This document shows, piece by piece, positions 44,372 through 53,598 of a stretch of 59,338 nt of DNA. The position numbers were made by a program, and so were the translations under genes. The DNA lies in NCBI GenBank assembly GCA_946887105.1, contig CAMPKJ010000003.1, positions 1 through 59,338 on the forward strand. The letters run 5' to 3'. Source of the stretch: an uncultured Acidobacteriota bacterium (GTDB lineage: Bacteria; Acidobacteriota; Thermoanaerobaculia; Gp7-AA8). Under the pieces are notes generated by a model that saw only the letters and a program-made list of their open reading frames with translations, had not been told where the DNA came from and ran no database searches. Each line of letters begins with the position of its first letter. Position 1 is the first letter of the stretch.

Positions 44372-45661
44372 TTATCTGCTTTTCAGCAATTCGCGCGCGG
44401 CGCGGCGTCCGCTCTCGATGGCGCCCGCCACGGTGCCGGTTTCGTCGCTGCTGGTGGCCTCGCCGGCGAAGAAGAGCGTGCCGCGCATCGGTTTGGCCAG
44501 CGCGTCGTGCGCGCCGCTGCCGCCGACGGCCGCGTATGAATACGCGCAGCGGCTGTACGGATCGCGTTGCCAGTCGTGCATGAACGTGCCCGCCAGCAGC
44601 GAGTCGAGCTTCCGCCGCGGCACGCCCCACGCGTGCGACATCGCGTCGAGCGCGCGGCCGGTCATCGCCTCCGGGCCTTCGGCGAGCAACGCATCGGCCG
44701 CCGGTCCGCCCGCCCAGCCGGTGAGGATCGGCGAGCGCGCCGGTGCGGACGTCCACCACGTCGGCATGAAGCGGTCGTCGCCATGCAGGAAGTTCACGTC
44801 TTTCCAGAACCGCTCGCGGAAGCGGAACGCGATCTTCACGACGTGACCCGCTTCGATCTTCGCCAGCGCCTCTTCTTTCTCGCGCAGCGGCGGATCGAAG
44901 ACGATCGCGCCGTCCTGGTCGCGCGGTGCTTTCCAGACGCCGATCGGAATGGTGACGATCGCCGCCGATGCACGAATGCGCTCGGTGCTCTGGCGCGTGC
45001 GGCATTCGATGGCGATGGTGCGCGGCGCCCATTGCACGCTCGTTGCGACGGTGCCGAGGCGGAGCTCGACGTGGTCGGGATCGAGGCCGGAGCGGAGCCA
45101 GTCCAGCAGCGCGTCCTGTCCGCCGGCGAGACGGAACTGGCGATTGCCGGCGCCGCCTTGCTCATTCTGTTCGCCGTCTGTCATGCGCAGCGCGAGCGCG
45201 CTCATGCGATCGGCATCGGCGGCGTGATAGCCCTCGACGAAGCTGCGCGCCAGCTCGCGCGTGCGCGGCGGGAGGCCGCGGCGCGAGCGGAGAAAGTCGG
45301 AGAACGAGAGATCGCGCTTGCGCGCGCCGATCTTGGCGCGGACGCTGTCGATGAGGCCCCAGAAATCCTCGATCTGCTCGAACTGGCCATCGTTCGACCA
45401 CCAGTGATCGTCCGGAAGCTCCATCGCGGTGAGCGCGGCGGCGTCGACGATCGAGAAGGTCGACGAGCGTTCGCCGTGAATGAACTCGGCGCCGAGCTCG
45501 ATGGGGAGTGGAAGATCGGGAAGGTGCAGTGTGGAGACGCGGCCGCCGATGCGATCCCGTGCCTCGAGCAGACAAACCCGCTTGCCCGCGCCGGAGAGCG
45601 CGCGACCCGCGGCCAGCCCTGCCGCTCCCGCACCGATGATGACGACGTCGAAGCGATTCAC
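44372..45661 (-). CDS. FAD-dependent amine oxidase
   Basis: 429 residues, flavin monoamine oxidase family. The dinucleotide-binding VVIIGAGAAGLAAGRAL and EARDRIGGRV open the protein. The C-terminal FAD-binding block is GTLFFAGEATSSDETGTVAG. A middle block reads LGTVATSVQWAPRTI. Such enzymes oxidise amines to aldehydes and ammonia with peroxide release, or desaturate isoprenoids. There is no signal peptide. It lies 15 bases after the small gene at 45677. Confidence 0.92.
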   Translation of the reverse strand: MNRFDVVIIGAGAAGLAAGRALSGAGKRVCLLEARDRIGGRVSTLHLPDLPLPIELGAEFIHGERSSTFSIVDAAALTAMELPDDHWWSNDGQFEQIEDFWGLIDSVRAKIGARKRDLSFSDFLRSRRGLPPRTRELARSFVEGYHAADADRMSALALRMTDGEQNEQGGAGNRQFRLAGGQDALLDWLRSGLDPDHVELRLGTVATSVQWAPRTIAIECRTRQSTERIRASAAIVTIPIGVWKAPRDQDGAIVFDPPLREKEEALAKIEAGHVVKIAFRFRERFWKDVNFLHGDDRFMPTWWTSAPARSPILTGWAGGPAADALLAEGPEAMTGRALDAMSHAWGVPRRKLDSLLAGTFMHDWQRDPYSRCAYSYAAVGGSGAHDALAKPMRGTLFFAGEATSSDETGTVAGAIESGRRAARELLKSR

Positions 45662-45676
45662 GACGTCGTGTCCGGC

Positions 45677-45952
45677 TTATGCGTCGCCGACGATTTCGCT
45701 CCAGGGCAGCCGGCGCACGAGCTGCACCTTCTCGTCGATCGACTCCTGCGTGGCGCGGTCGCCGAGGACGCGGCGGAGGTATTCGACTTCCGAGGAGACC
45801 AGCTTGTTGTGTTTGGGAAGGAGGCGGTGGGCTGCGGTCTGGAGGTTGCGTTCGGATACGGAGATGAGCTTGGCGGACTTCTTGAGCTGCGGCTGCATGG
45901 AGAGTCCAACGCGGTTACGGATCGAAATCATTTCTGCAGCACCTCGAAACAT
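45677..45952 (-). CDS. small basic protein of unknown function
   Basis: 91 residues from ATG 45952, which overlaps the zinc-ribbon gene stop (TGATG). A second ATG at 45931 has GAGG upstream and would give 84 residues. The sequence is helical and charged: QPQLKKSAKLISVSERNLQT and SSEVEYLRRVLGDRATQESI. No family recognised. Between a zinc-ribbon microprotein and an amine oxidase. Confidence 0.62.
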   Translation of the reverse strand: MFRGAAEMISIRNRVGLSMQPQLKKSAKLISVSERNLQTAAHRLLPKHNKLVSSEVEYLRRVLGDRATQESIDEKVQLVRRLPWSEIVGDA

Positions 45953-46116
45953 CAGCGCTTTCGTGTGTTGCTCGTCACGCGCAACGGCAGCGCGGTTTTG
46001 AAGCTGAACGAATCCTGGATGAACGTCTGCCGCTGGGGCAGGCAGCCGCACAGTGCGCAGCGCATGCCGTCCACATGGGCCGCACGGGAATGACCGCAGA
46101 GCTCGCATCGCTTCAT
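45952..46116 (-). CDS. zinc-ribbon microprotein
   Basis: 54 residues from ATG 46116, with GGAGG six bases ahead. CELCGHSRAAHVDGMRCALC is a double C-x-x-C pair with two histidines between, a likely zinc knuckle. The rest is basic with no domain. The strong Shine-Dalgarno site and overlap with the next gene support it as real. First gene of the minus-strand group down to 41034. Confidence 0.72.
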   Translation of the reverse strand: MKRCELCGHSRAAHVDGMRCALCGCLPQRQTFIQDSFSFKTALPLRVTSNTRKR

Positions 46117-46178
46117 CGCTGACCTCCACGCATCATTGTTCCTACTCAAACGCAATGCCGTCGTTTTGCTAAGTCCTG

Positions 46179-46184
46179 TAGAGT
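46179..46184 (+). promoter_or_regulatory. TANNNT element 13 bases before the ankyrin gene
   Basis: TAGAGT with no Shine-Dalgarno site before the ATG at 46192. Suggests a leaderless transcript. Confidence 0.3.
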
Positions 46185-46191
46185 TCGGCGC

Positions 46192-46821
46192 ATGAGCGAA
46201 TTCACGGATGCAATCAAGGCGGGTGATGTTGCGCGCCTGTCTGCCTTGCTCGAAATCGATCCGGCGCTGCCGCAGTCGCAGGAGGAAGGTGTGACCCCGC
46301 TCCTGCTCTCGATCTACTACGGCAAGAGTGACGTTGCGCGGCTGCTCGTGGAGCGTGGCGCCCCGGTGTCATTCGCGGAGGCGTGTGCCCTCGGCGATCG
46401 CGATCGCGTGCTGCGGTTGCTCGACGAGGATCCCTCCGCGCTGCACGTCCGCAGCGCGGACGGTTATCCGCCCCTCGGCCTGGCGATCTTCTTCCGCCAT
46501 CCGGACATCGCGCGCCTGCTGATCGAGCGCGGCGCCGACGTGCATGCAGCCGCGGAGAACGCGCAACGCGTCGCGCCCGTGCACGCCGCGGCCGCCGTCT
46601 GCGATCACGCGACGATGCGCCTGCTGCTCGAGCGCGGTGCGGATCCGAATGCACGCCAGCAGGCGGACTTCACGCCGATGCACGGCGCCGCGAGCCGCGG
46701 CGATGTGCAGATGGCGGAGCTGCTACTCGAGTTCGGCGCGACGATGGATGTGCCGGCGGTGGCGGAGGCGGCGCGGAGTCATGGGCACCCGGAGTTCGTG
46801 GAGTGGATGGAAGCGAGATGA
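46192..46821 (+). CDS. ankyrin-repeat protein
   Basis: 209 residues, five or so ankyrin repeats filling the whole protein: GVTPLLLSIYYGKSDVARLL, GYPPLGLAIFFRHPDIARLL, APVHAAAAVCDHATMRLLLE and TPMHGAASRGDVQMAELLLE. No signal peptide or other domain, so a cytoplasmic binding protein. The 3' end overlaps the convergent flavoprotein gene by 43 bases. Confidence 0.93.
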   Translation: MSEFTDAIKAGDVARLSALLEIDPALPQSQEEGVTPLLLSIYYGKSDVARLLVERGAPVSFAEACALGDRDRVLRLLDEDPSALHVRSADGYPPLGLAIFFRHPDIARLLIERGADVHAAAENAQRVAPVHAAAAVCDHATMRLLLERGADPNARQQADFTPMHGAASRGDVQMAELLLEFGATMDVPAVAEAARSHGHPEFVEWMEAR

Positions 46822-47924
46822 CGCCGCGGCGAGAGATCCGGGAACGATCCTCGGGCGAAGAAAATGTGCTCCGCCAATCCGCGCAACGGCGGCACGCGCA
46901 ACAGCGCAAACGCGATCTCGGTCATCGCCGGAGTGCTCATCGCGTTCATCGCCTGACGCATCCAGCGCCGGGTCATGAACCGCGCGCGGAAGCGGTCGCC
47001 GGAGTACTGCCGCAGCACCGCGGCATCGCCGCGTTCGAGATATGCGAATGCGACGTCCGCGGCGAACGTCGACAGCCGCAACGCGCCGTCCAGCCCTCCC
47101 GCGGTGAGCGGTGACACCGCGCCGGCCGCATCGCCGATCAACAGTCCCCGCTCACACGCGATCCGGCGCAGCATTCCGCCGACGGGAATCAGTCCGCCGC
47201 GGCGCTCGAACGCGCGTCCGGCGCGGAACGGCAGCGACTCGCGAAACGCCTGCAGCGCTCGCGCGGGATCCCAGCCGCGGCCGTGTGGTGGTTTGTGTCC
47301 GGCCACACCGATGTGTGCCTCGTGTCCGTCGTTCGCCACCCACGCGATGTAGCCGGGCGCGAGGCGCGGATCGACGAAGCAGTGCAGGATCGGTTCGCGC
47401 GAGACCGGCGGCACGACCTCCTCGATGCCGGTGAGCATCTCCCGGTTGCAATCGAGGCCGAGCTGTCCGGCGACGGTCGAGCGTGCGCCGTCCGCGCCGA
47501 TGATGAATCGCGCGCGGATGCGCTCCTCGCGTCCGTTGCGCAGGAACGTCACGCCGTCCGCATCGCAGCGCAGCAGCCGTGCCGATGGAATCCAGCGCAC
47601 GCCCGCGCTCGCGCATTGCTCGAGCAGTTGCAGGTAGAGCCACGCCATCCGCCCGACGCGGAACTCGTCGCGTTGACCGCGTAGCGCCAGCGTTCGCCGC
47701 GCAGGGGAGTAGAGGATCACGTCGCGGATCGGCGGGCCCAGTTGTTCCTCCGGCAGCGGAAAGTCTTCCCATGACTTGCGTACGAAGATGCCGGTGGTGT
47801 GCACGGGCGCGGCGAGCGAGGTCTTGCGGTCGAGGATGACCACGCGCAACCCGCGCGCGGCGAGCAGGCGCGCGCAGCGCAATCCGGCCAGTCCCGCTCC
47901 GATGACCACGATGTCCGTTTGCAT
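46779..47924 (-). CDS. FAD-dependent oxidoreductase, geranylgeranyl-reductase-like
   Basis: 381 residues. Start MQTDIVVIGAGLAGLRCARL with EILDRK-type end of the second strand (VVILDRKTS). RARFIIGADGARSTVAGQLG is the family DG motif, and GLLIGDAAGAVSPLTAGGLD the second FAD motif (GD-A-x-x-x-x-P). The layout matches geranylgeranyl reductase and related aromatic hydroxylase-fold flavoproteins that reduce isoprenoid chains. It lies 64 bases after fabF on the same strand. Exact substrate unknown. Confidence 0.88.
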   Translation of the reverse strand: MQTDIVVIGAGLAGLRCARLLAARGLRVVILDRKTSLAAPVHTTGIFVRKSWEDFPLPEEQLGPPIRDVILYSPARRTLALRGQRDEFRVGRMAWLYLQLLEQCASAGVRWIPSARLLRCDADGVTFLRNGREERIRARFIIGADGARSTVAGQLGLDCNREMLTGIEEVVPPVSREPILHCFVDPRLAPGYIAWVANDGHEAHIGVAGHKPPHGRGWDPARALQAFRESLPFRAGRAFERRGGLIPVGGMLRRIACERGLLIGDAAGAVSPLTAGGLDGALRLSTFAADVAFAYLERGDAAVLRQYSGDRFRARFMTRRWMRQAMNAMSTPAMTEIAFALLRVPPLRGLAEHIFFARGSFPDLSPRRHLASIHSTNSGCP

Positions 47925-47931
47925 GGCAAGA

Positions 47932-47937
47932 ACTTTA
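47932..47937 (-). promoter_or_regulatory. TANNNT element 13 bases before the flavoprotein start
   Basis: TAAAGT on the minus strand, no Shine-Dalgarno site before ATG 47924. Confidence 0.3.
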
Positions 47938-47988
47938 CAATGCAAAGACGATGCGCGCAACAAAGCACCGCGATGAAAATCTGTCGCC

Positions 47989-49230
47989 CTACTCGTGCTT
48001 CGAGAAGATCAGCGTCGCGTTCGTTCCGCCGAATCCGAACGAGTTCGACAGGACGTGCGTGATCTCCGCCTTGCGCGCTGCATTCGGCACGTAGTCGAGA
48101 TCGCACTCCGGATCGGGGGTGTGGTAGTTGATCGTCGGCGGGATGATGCCGGTCTCGACGACTTTCGCCGCGACGGCGGATTCGAGCCCGCCTGCTGCGC
48201 CGAGGAGGTGGCCGGTCATCGACTTGGTGGAGCTGATCGCGACCTTGTACGCCTGCTCGCCAAACAGCTTCTTGATGGCGATGGTCTCGGTCTTGTCGCC
48301 GACCGGCGTCGACGTGCCGTGCGCGTTGATGTAGTCGATGTCGGACGGCTGCAGCTTCGCGTCCTTCAACGCACGCCCCATCACGCGCGCCATCCCGTCG
48401 CCGTCTTCGGAGGGCGAGGTGATGTGGTACGCGTCGCTGGTCATGCCGTAGCCGGTGATCTCGCAGTAGATCCTCGCGCCGCGCGCCAGCGCATGCTCGC
48501 GCTCTTCGAGGATCACGATGCCCGCGCCTTCGCCCATCACGAAGCCGTCGCGATCCTTGTCCCATGGACGCGACGCGCCCTGCGGATCGTCGTTGCGCGT
48601 CGACAGTGCGCGCATGGCCGAGAAGCCGCCCACGGCCAGCGGAGAGACCACCGCTTCGGTTCCGCCGGCGATCATCACGTCCGCTTCATCGTGGCGGATG
48701 ATCTTCATGGCGTCGCCGATCGCGTGCGCGCCGGTCGCGCATGCGGTGGCAGGCGCCGAGCTCGGACCTTTGGCGCCGAAACGGATCGAGACCTGTCCCG
48801 CGGCGAGATTCACGATCAGGCCGGGGATGAAGAACGGAGAGATGCGCGACGGCCCGCGATCGAGCAGCTTCTTGTGCATCTCCTCGATCAGCGGCAGGCC
48901 GCCGATGCCGGAGCCGATGATCACGCCGACGCGATCGCCGTCTTCCTTCGACATGTCCAGCTTCGCGTCGTCGAAGGCCATCTGCGTGGCCGCCATCGCG
49001 TAGTGGATGAACGTATCGGACTTCTTGACCTCTTTTTTCTCGATGAAGTCCTCGGCATTGAAGCCGCGCACCTCGCCGGCGATGCGGCAGGGATAGGCGC
49101 TGGCGTCGAACTTGGTGATCGGTCCGATGCCGGAGCGTCCTTCGACGAGCCCCTGCCAGGTGGGCTCGTTGCCCACGCCGAGGGGCGAGATCATGCCGAT
49201 TCCGGTGACGACGACGCGACGTTTCTCCAA
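47989..49230 (-). CDS. fabF: 3-oxoacyl-ACP synthase II
   Basis: 413 residues. The start is TTG at 49230, with AGGAG five bases ahead and [20 protein letters not shown] as the product. The catalytic cysteine is in [19 protein letters not shown], the two histidines in [15 protein letters not shown] and [13 protein letters not shown]. The C-terminal [14 protein letters not shown] is conserved. It condenses malonyl-ACP with acyl-ACP in fatty-acid elongation. acpP lies just upstream on the same strand, separated by palindrome G. Confidence 0.97.
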   Translation of the reverse strand: MEKRRVVVTGIGMISPLGVGNEPTWQGLVEGRSGIGPITKFDASAYPCRIAGEVRGFNAEDFIEKKEVKKSDTFIHYAMAATQMAFDDAKLDMSKEDGDRVGVIIGSGIGGLPLIEEMHKKLLDRGPSRISPFFIPGLIVNLAAGQVSIRFGAKGPSSAPATACATGAHAIGDAMKIIRHDEADVMIAGGTEAVVSPLAVGGFSAMRALSTRNDDPQGASRPWDKDRDGFVMGEGAGIVILEEREHALARGARIYCEITGYGMTSDAYHITSPSEDGDGMARVMGRALKDAKLQPSDIDYINAHGTSTPVGDKTETIAIKKLFGEQAYKVAISSTKSMTGHLLGAAGGLESAVAAKVVETGIIPPTINYHTPDPECDLDYVPNAARKAEITHVLSNSFGFGGTNATLIFSKHE

Positions 49231-49246
49231 GAGGTCTCCTCAAAAA

Positions 49247-49311
49247 GTGCTGAGTGCTGAGCCCTGAACGGCCGGGCCACCGTGACCCGGCATCCAGCAC
49301 CCAGCACTCAG
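49247..49311. repeat. tandem-unit palindrome G (GTGCTGA family)
   Basis: Left arm GTGCTGAGTGCTGAG at 49247-49261, right arm 49295-49311, the best paired block being CTGAGTGCTG with CAGCACTCAG. An inner 6-bp hairpin GCCGGG/CCCGGC (49271-49291) sits in the loop. It lies between acpP and fabF. No T-run on the minus strand after it, though five A residues precede the left arm, so it could also terminate part of the acpP transcripts. Confidence 0.85.
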
Positions 49312-49354
49312 AACAAGAGGCGCGCGAAAAGGCTTCGCGCGGCCGGATCGATTC

Positions 49355-49594
49355 CTACTGAGCCTTGGCGCGCTTGTCGATGTACTCGACGGCGTCGCGG
49401 ACCTTGCGGATCTTCTCCGCATCGTCGTCGGAGATTTCCACTCCGAACTCTTCTTCGAACGCCATGATCAACTCGACCGTATCGAGCGAATCGGCGCCGA
49501 GATCCTCGACGAACGACGCCTCCGGGTTCACCTCTTCGGCATCCACGCCGAGTTGCTCGACGATGATGGATTTGACCCTATCCTCTACCGACAT
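49355..49594 (-). CDS. acpP: acyl carrier protein
   Basis: 79 residues, acidic. The phosphopantetheine serine is Ser36 in [15 protein letters not shown], and [13 protein letters not shown] follows as usual. GGGAGG is seven bases before ATG 49594. It carries growing acyl chains for fatty-acid synthesis and is followed by fabF. Confidence 0.98.
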   Translation of the reverse strand: MSVEDRVKSIIVEQLGVDAEEVNPEASFVEDLGADSLDTVELIMAFEEEFGVEISDDDAEKIRKVRDAVEYIDKRAKAQ

Positions 49595-49635
49595 CGGTAT
49601 TCCTCCCTCGTGTTTTCCGCACGAATGCAAGGCGC

Positions 49636-49641
49636 GTTTTA
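49636..49641 (-). promoter_or_regulatory. candidate extended -10 of acpP
   Basis: Minus-strand TAAAAC preceded by TGC (extended -10 pattern), about 45 bases before the acpP start. No good -35. Confidence 0.3.
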
Positions 49642-49693
49642 GCACAAGCGCGCAAATCGTCGCCACCCGAGCCTGCCGGATCGCCAACTCGGA

Positions 49694-49699
49694 TATATT
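49694..49699 (+). promoter_or_regulatory. -10 hexamer 14 bases before a GTG start
   Basis: TATATT, 5 of 6 consensus bases, first T 14 bases before GTG 49708, no Shine-Dalgarno site. Possible leaderless transcript. Confidence 0.4.
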
Positions 49700-49707
49700 C
49701 GGCTCGC

Positions 49708-50007
49708 GTGCCCAAACGAATCTTCTCCTACGAAGAGGCCATCGCCCTCCTGCCGGAAGTGCAGCGCCTCACCGCCCAAGCCGTCGAGCGCGTCGAAGAG
49801 ATGACCTCCGACGATCCGTCCGAATATGAAAGCGTGGTCGAGGAATGGGCCCAATCCATCCTCGCTCACGGCATCGAAGTGAAGGGCCTCTGGCTGATCG
49901 ACTTCGACAGCGGCGCCGGCTACTACTGCTGGCAACATCCCGAGCCCGCGCTGGAGTACTTCCACGGATACGACGAGGGATTCACGGGACGTGTGAAATT
50001 GAATTAG
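49708..50007 (+). CDS. DUF2203-family protein
   Basis: 99 residues from GTG 49708. [20 protein letters not shown] at the start and [20 protein letters not shown] followed by [11 protein letters not shown] match the DUF2203 layout (helical start, EVK-x-x-x-GL-x-DF, C-W, GF-x-GR). Function unknown across the family. Its stop shares a base with palindrome H. Confidence 0.85.
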   Translation: MPKRIFSYEEAIALLPEVQRLTAQAVERVEEMTSDDPSEYESVVEEWAQSILAHGIEVKGLWLIDFDSGAGYYCWQHPEPALEYFHGYDEGFTGRVKLN

Positions 50008-50085
50008 TCGCAAGGTCGCAAAGTCTCAAAGTCGCAAAGAGGTCGCCGCTCCCTTTGAGACTTTGCGACTTTGAGACTTTGCGAC
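50007..50085. repeat. tandem-unit palindrome H (GTCTCAAA/GTCGCAAA family)
   Basis: Left arm 50007-50039, right arm 50053-50085, loop 13 bases. Units TCGC and TCTC alternate; the arms are offset by one unit. Its first base is the last base of the previous stop codon and it ends 12 bases before the next ATG, so it fills the whole gap. Confidence 0.95.
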
Positions 50086-50097
50086 TTCGGGAACCTG

Positions 50098-50871
50098 ATG
50101 CTCAAAGCCGTCGCCTTCGACCTCTGGGAAACGCTGATCACCGACACGCCCGCCGCATCGCGCAAGCAGGAGCGGCTGCGCCTGTCGCGCATGGAGGAGA
50201 TCCTGCGCGGACGCGGTCACGGCACCGTTGCCGATCGGATCGAGCACGCTTACCGCGCGCTGTGGCATCGCTGCCAGGATCTCTACTGGTCCGCGGATCG
50301 CGACGTGCCGTGCCGCCGCCAGATCGAGCACTTTCTCGAAGAGCTGGGACTGGCCCCGGCGGCATTCGGCGAAAACGCGCTGGCGGAGCTCGAGCACGCG
50401 TATGCCACCGCTGCGCTGGACGTGCTGCCGAGCACCGTCGAAGGCGCCGTGGAAACGCTGGCCGCGTTGAAGACGCGCGGCTTCGGCGTCGGTCTGATCA
50501 GCAACACCGGACGCACGCCCGGCTCCGTGCTGCGTTCGATCTTGTCCGAGCTCGGGCTGGCCGGCTCGATCGACGTGATGGTCTTCTCGAACGAACACGG
50601 ACACTGCAAGCCCGTTCCGTCGATCTTCGAGGAGCTCCGCCGCGGGCTCGATGTGCGTTACGAGGAGATGCTCTTCGTCGGCGACAACCTCTACGCCGAC
50701 GTCCACGGCGCGCAAAGGTGCGGCATGCGCGCGGTGCACTTCGATCCGCCGGTGCGCGGCACCGCGGTCGCGCCGCACGTCGATCACGGGTTGGAGATCG
50801 TCGCCGATGCGCGCGTGACCTCGCTCGTCGAGATCGTTCCGGTCGTCGAAAGGATGATGGATGAAGGATGA
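50098..50871 (+). CDS. HAD-superfamily hydrolase
   Basis: 257 residues from ATG 50098. Motif I is AVAFDLWETLI; note a Leu-Trp after the nucleophile Asp in place of the common DxD, as in the haloacid dehalogenase-like subgroup with FD-x-WET. Motif II is GLISNTGRTP, motif III lysine in GHCKPVPSIF, motif IV FVGDNLYADVHGAQRCGM. Probably a phosphatase on a small metabolite. It overlaps the next gene by 11 bases. Confidence 0.92.
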   Translation: MLKAVAFDLWETLITDTPAASRKQERLRLSRMEEILRGRGHGTVADRIEHAYRALWHRCQDLYWSADRDVPCRRQIEHFLEELGLAPAAFGENALAELEHAYATAALDVLPSTVEGAVETLAALKTRGFGVGLISNTGRTPGSVLRSILSELGLAGSIDVMVFSNEHGHCKPVPSIFEELRRGLDVRYEEMLFVGDNLYADVHGAQRCGMRAVHFDPPVRGTAVAPHVDHGLEIVADARVTSLVEIVPVVERMMDEG

Positions 50872-51709
50872 CTTCATCCTGCACACCCCGCACTTCACGC
50901 TCGAAGGACGCTCGCGCGCGGGGCATGAGACCTGGTTCCGCATCAAGGAGCTGGGCATCGGATTCGACATCGGACGCTGTCCCGACGCGCTGGTCTCGAT
51001 GCCGCACGTGTTCATCACGCACGCGCATCTCGATCACGCCGCGGGCGTGCCGTTCTACGCCGGACAGCGCCATCTGCAGCAGCTCGACGGCGGCACGGTC
51101 TACGTTCCTGCGGAGGCGGCGGAAGACTTTCGCGCGCTGATGACCGTGCAGACGAAGCTGACCGGCGCACCGCTCGACATCGCCATCGCCGGAGTGGGCG
51201 TCGGCGAAGACGTGGATGTCGGACGCCGCCATCTCGTGCGCGGTCATGCCGCGACGCATCGCGTGGCCGCGCGGGCGTACGAGTTGATCGAGCGGCGCCA
51301 TCACCTCCGTCCCGAGCTCTCCGGCGCGAGCGGCGAAACGATCGCGCGGTTGCGTCAGGAGGGAACGCCGATCGTGGAGGAGTACCGGCGCAGCATCTTC
51401 TTCTATACCGGCGACACGGATCGCGGACTGCTCGAATCGTGCGATGCCGCCTACCGCGCGGAGGTGCTGCTGATCGAGTGCTCGTTCATCTCCGACGGCC
51501 ATCAGGAGCGCGCCGCGAAGTACCGGCACATTCACATCGACGACATCGCGGAGTTTGCCGGTCGCTTCGAGAACGAGATGATCGTGCTCACCCACTTCTC
51601 GCGCCGCTACTCGCCCGAAGACATCCGCCGCGGCGCCCGTCAGCGCCTGCCGGCGTCGTTGCACGATCGGGTGAGGCTGGCGTTGCCGGAGCAGTGGCAG
51701 ACCCTGTGA
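50861..51709 (+). CDS. metallo-beta-lactamase-fold hydrolase, RNase Z-like
   Basis: 282 residues. The zinc motif is FITHAHLDHAAGVPFY near residue 55, with further ligands in FFYTGDTDRG and IVLTHFSRRYSP near the C-terminus. The early GRSRAGHETWFRIKELGIGF resembles eukaryotic-type RNase Z entry. The family includes tRNA 3' processing nucleases and phosphodiesterases; the short insert means I cannot assign tRNA processing. Confidence 0.88.
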   Translation: MKDDFILHTPHFTLEGRSRAGHETWFRIKELGIGFDIGRCPDALVSMPHVFITHAHLDHAAGVPFYAGQRHLQQLDGGTVYVPAEAAEDFRALMTVQTKLTGAPLDIAIAGVGVGEDVDVGRRHLVRGHAATHRVAARAYELIERRHHLRPELSGASGETIARLRQEGTPIVEEYRRSIFFYTGDTDRGLLESCDAAYRAEVLLIECSFISDGHQERAAKYRHIHIDDIAEFAGRFENEMIVLTHFSRRYSPEDIRRGARQRLPASLHDRVRLALPEQWQTL

Positions 51710-51716
51710 TGAAGCT

Positions 51717-51796
51717 GTTGTCGGTTGTCGGTTGTCAGTTGTCTGTGACGTAGCGCCAAAACGGCACAGACAACTGACAACCGACAACTGACAACC
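51717..51796. repeat. tandem-unit palindrome I (GTTGTCG/GTTGTCA family)
   Basis: Left arm 51717-51747, right arm 51765-51796, loop 17 bases, one mismatch in 31 paired bases. The unit order TCG, TCG/TCA, TCA, TCT is mirrored between arms. Same family as palindrome D, 29.5 kb away. Confidence 0.95.
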
Positions 51797-51840
51797 ATTC
51801 AGTTGCACCAACTTTGCAACCTGCGCCCCTCGTGGAAAGG

Positions 51841-51846
51841 TATCCT
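51841..51846 (+). promoter_or_regulatory. TANNNT element 14 bases before dacB
   Basis: TATCCT with no Shine-Dalgarno site before ATG 51855. Possible leaderless transcript. Confidence 0.35.
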
Positions 51847-51854
51847 TCGCCGCA

Positions 51855-53399
51855 ATGACAGTTCCCGGTGCGCGCCCGGTCGCCGTTCTCGTCGTCCTCC
51901 TCCTCACCCTCCTCGATTTCCCGGCCGACGGCCAATCCAGGAAGAAAAAGAAGACTCCGCCGAAGAAGAAAGCGGCGGCAACGCGCAAGGCTCCGGCGAA
52001 GGCGAAGCCCGCGGCCAGCGTTCCGGTCGGGCGCACGTTCGAAGAGCGGCTGGCCTCTCTCGTCAACGGCAGCGTGGCGCGCAGCTCCGACGCCAGCATC
52101 CAGATCGTGGAGCTCGAGAGTGGCCGTTCGGTCGCGGAGCGCAATCCGCACACGCCTCTCTCTCCCGCGTCGAACATGAAGCTCTTCACCACCGCCGCGG
52201 CGATCGATCTGCTCGAGCCGTCGTTCGAGGTGACCACCGAGGTCTATGTGCGGGGGAACGTCGACGCCAGCGGGACGCTCGACGGAGACCTGAAAGTGGT
52301 CGGCCGCGGCGATCCGACCATCGGCGGACGTTTTCACGACGGCTCCGCCACGGCCGTGGTGCAGGAGTGGGCGGGCGATCTCAAACGCGCGGGCGTGAAG
52401 AACGTCACCGGCGATCTGATCCTCGAATACGGCTACATGGACACGGAGTACATCCATCCCACCTGGCCGGCCGATCAGCTCGTGAACTGGTACGAAGCGC
52501 CGGTGTCGGCGTTCTCGATGCAGGAAGGCTGCGTGGAAGTGCGCGTGCTGCCGAGCCGCGCCGGCCAGCCTTGCGTCGTGCAGCTCGAGCCGCCGACGAG
52601 CTACGTGCGCGTCGAGAACACCTGCCGGACCGGACGCGGACTGCCGTTCATCACCCGCCATCGCGGCTCGAACACGGTCATCGTGCGCGGCGGCGTTCCG
52701 GCGCGCTCCGGCGCGACAGAAGTGTTCGTGACCGTCGAGAATCCGGTGCACTACTTCGCCGCGGTGACGAACGAAACGTTCCAGCGCGAGGGCATCCGCA
52801 TCATGGGCAAGGTCGCGCTGGTTGCACGCGATCCGCGCGCGGACTGGCGCCTGGTCTCCCGGCACTCCACGCCGCTGAGCATCCTCATCTACGTCATCAA
52901 CAAGAAAAGTCAGAACCACTACGCCGAGCAGGTGCTGAAGATGATCGGCGCCGAGGAGCGCAACCAGGGCTCGTGGGCGGCCGGCAATGCCGAGGTAAAG
53001 GAGTGGCTGACCACGAAGATCGGCGTGCCGGCGAATGAGTTCCATCCGGTCGACGGCTCCGGCATGTCCCGCGACAACCGCGCCTCGGCGAACGCATTCA
53101 TCACCCTGCTGCGCTACATGTGGAAGAGCCCGTGGCGCGAGGAGTTCGTCAGCTCGCTGCCGTACACCGGCGATCCCGACTCCAAGTTCGGCAACCGCCT
53201 GCGCCGTCCGCCGTTCGCGCGGCAGGTTTACGCCAAGACCGGCTACATCTCCGGCGTGATCGGGTTATCGGGATACGTGCACGCGCAGAGCGGCAAGGTC
53301 TACGCGTTCTCGTTTCTCTTCAACCGCTATCGCGTGGGCGTCTTCGCCGTGTACAACCTGCAGGACGAGATGCTCAAAGAGATCGTGCGGTCCGGGTGA
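51855..53399 (+). CDS. dacB: D-alanyl-D-alanine carboxypeptidase/endopeptidase (PBP4 type)
   Basis: 514 residues, peptidase S13. A signal peptide (VAVLVVLLLTLLDFPADG) is followed by a Lys-rich stretch (RKKKKTPPKKKAAATRKAPA). The active-site S-x-x-K is SNMK in SPASNMKLFTTAAA, S-x-N is SQN in NKKSQNHYAEQVLK, and K-T-G is in VYAKTGYISGVIG. The long insert between the first two motifs is typical of the family. It trims peptidoglycan crosslinks in the periplasm. Gap after it of about 270 bases holds no gene. Confidence 0.95.
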   Translation: MTVPGARPVAVLVVLLLTLLDFPADGQSRKKKKTPPKKKAAATRKAPAKAKPAASVPVGRTFEERLASLVNGSVARSSDASIQIVELESGRSVAERNPHTPLSPASNMKLFTTAAAIDLLEPSFEVTTEVYVRGNVDASGTLDGDLKVVGRGDPTIGGRFHDGSATAVVQEWAGDLKRAGVKNVTGDLILEYGYMDTEYIHPTWPADQLVNWYEAPVSAFSMQEGCVEVRVLPSRAGQPCVVQLEPPTSYVRVENTCRTGRGLPFITRHRGSNTVIVRGGVPARSGATEVFVTVENPVHYFAAVTNETFQREGIRIMGKVALVARDPRADWRLVSRHSTPLSILIYVINKKSQNHYAEQVLKMIGAEERNQGSWAAGNAEVKEWLTTKIGVPANEFHPVDGSGMSRDNRASANAFITLLRYMWKSPWREEFVSSLPYTGDPDSKFGNRLRRPPFARQVYAKTGYISGVIGLSGYVHAQSGKVYAFSFLFNRYRVGVFAVYNLQDEMLKEIVRSG

Positions 53400-53598
53400 C
53401 GCGCTCGCTGTGCTCGCGCGGTTGCCGGTTGTCGGTTCGGGGGGCGGCGTCGCGAGTGGAAGCTTTTTCGCGGGGAAAGCACGTCTTGTCCGGCGTTGCA
53501 GGCGCTTCGCCGAGGATGGCTACCAGGATTCCGAGTCGCATCGCGAGGCAATATACGGACGCGGGGTGCTCGGGGAGTGAACTCCCGGTGACGGGGGA
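53400..53598. other. gene-free stretch after dacB
   Basis: No credible coding sequence, RNA or terminator is seen on either strand. A short GGTTGCCGGTTGTCGGTT run near 53418 resembles half a family-D/I palindrome arm without a partner, suggesting a decayed element. Confidence 0.5.
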
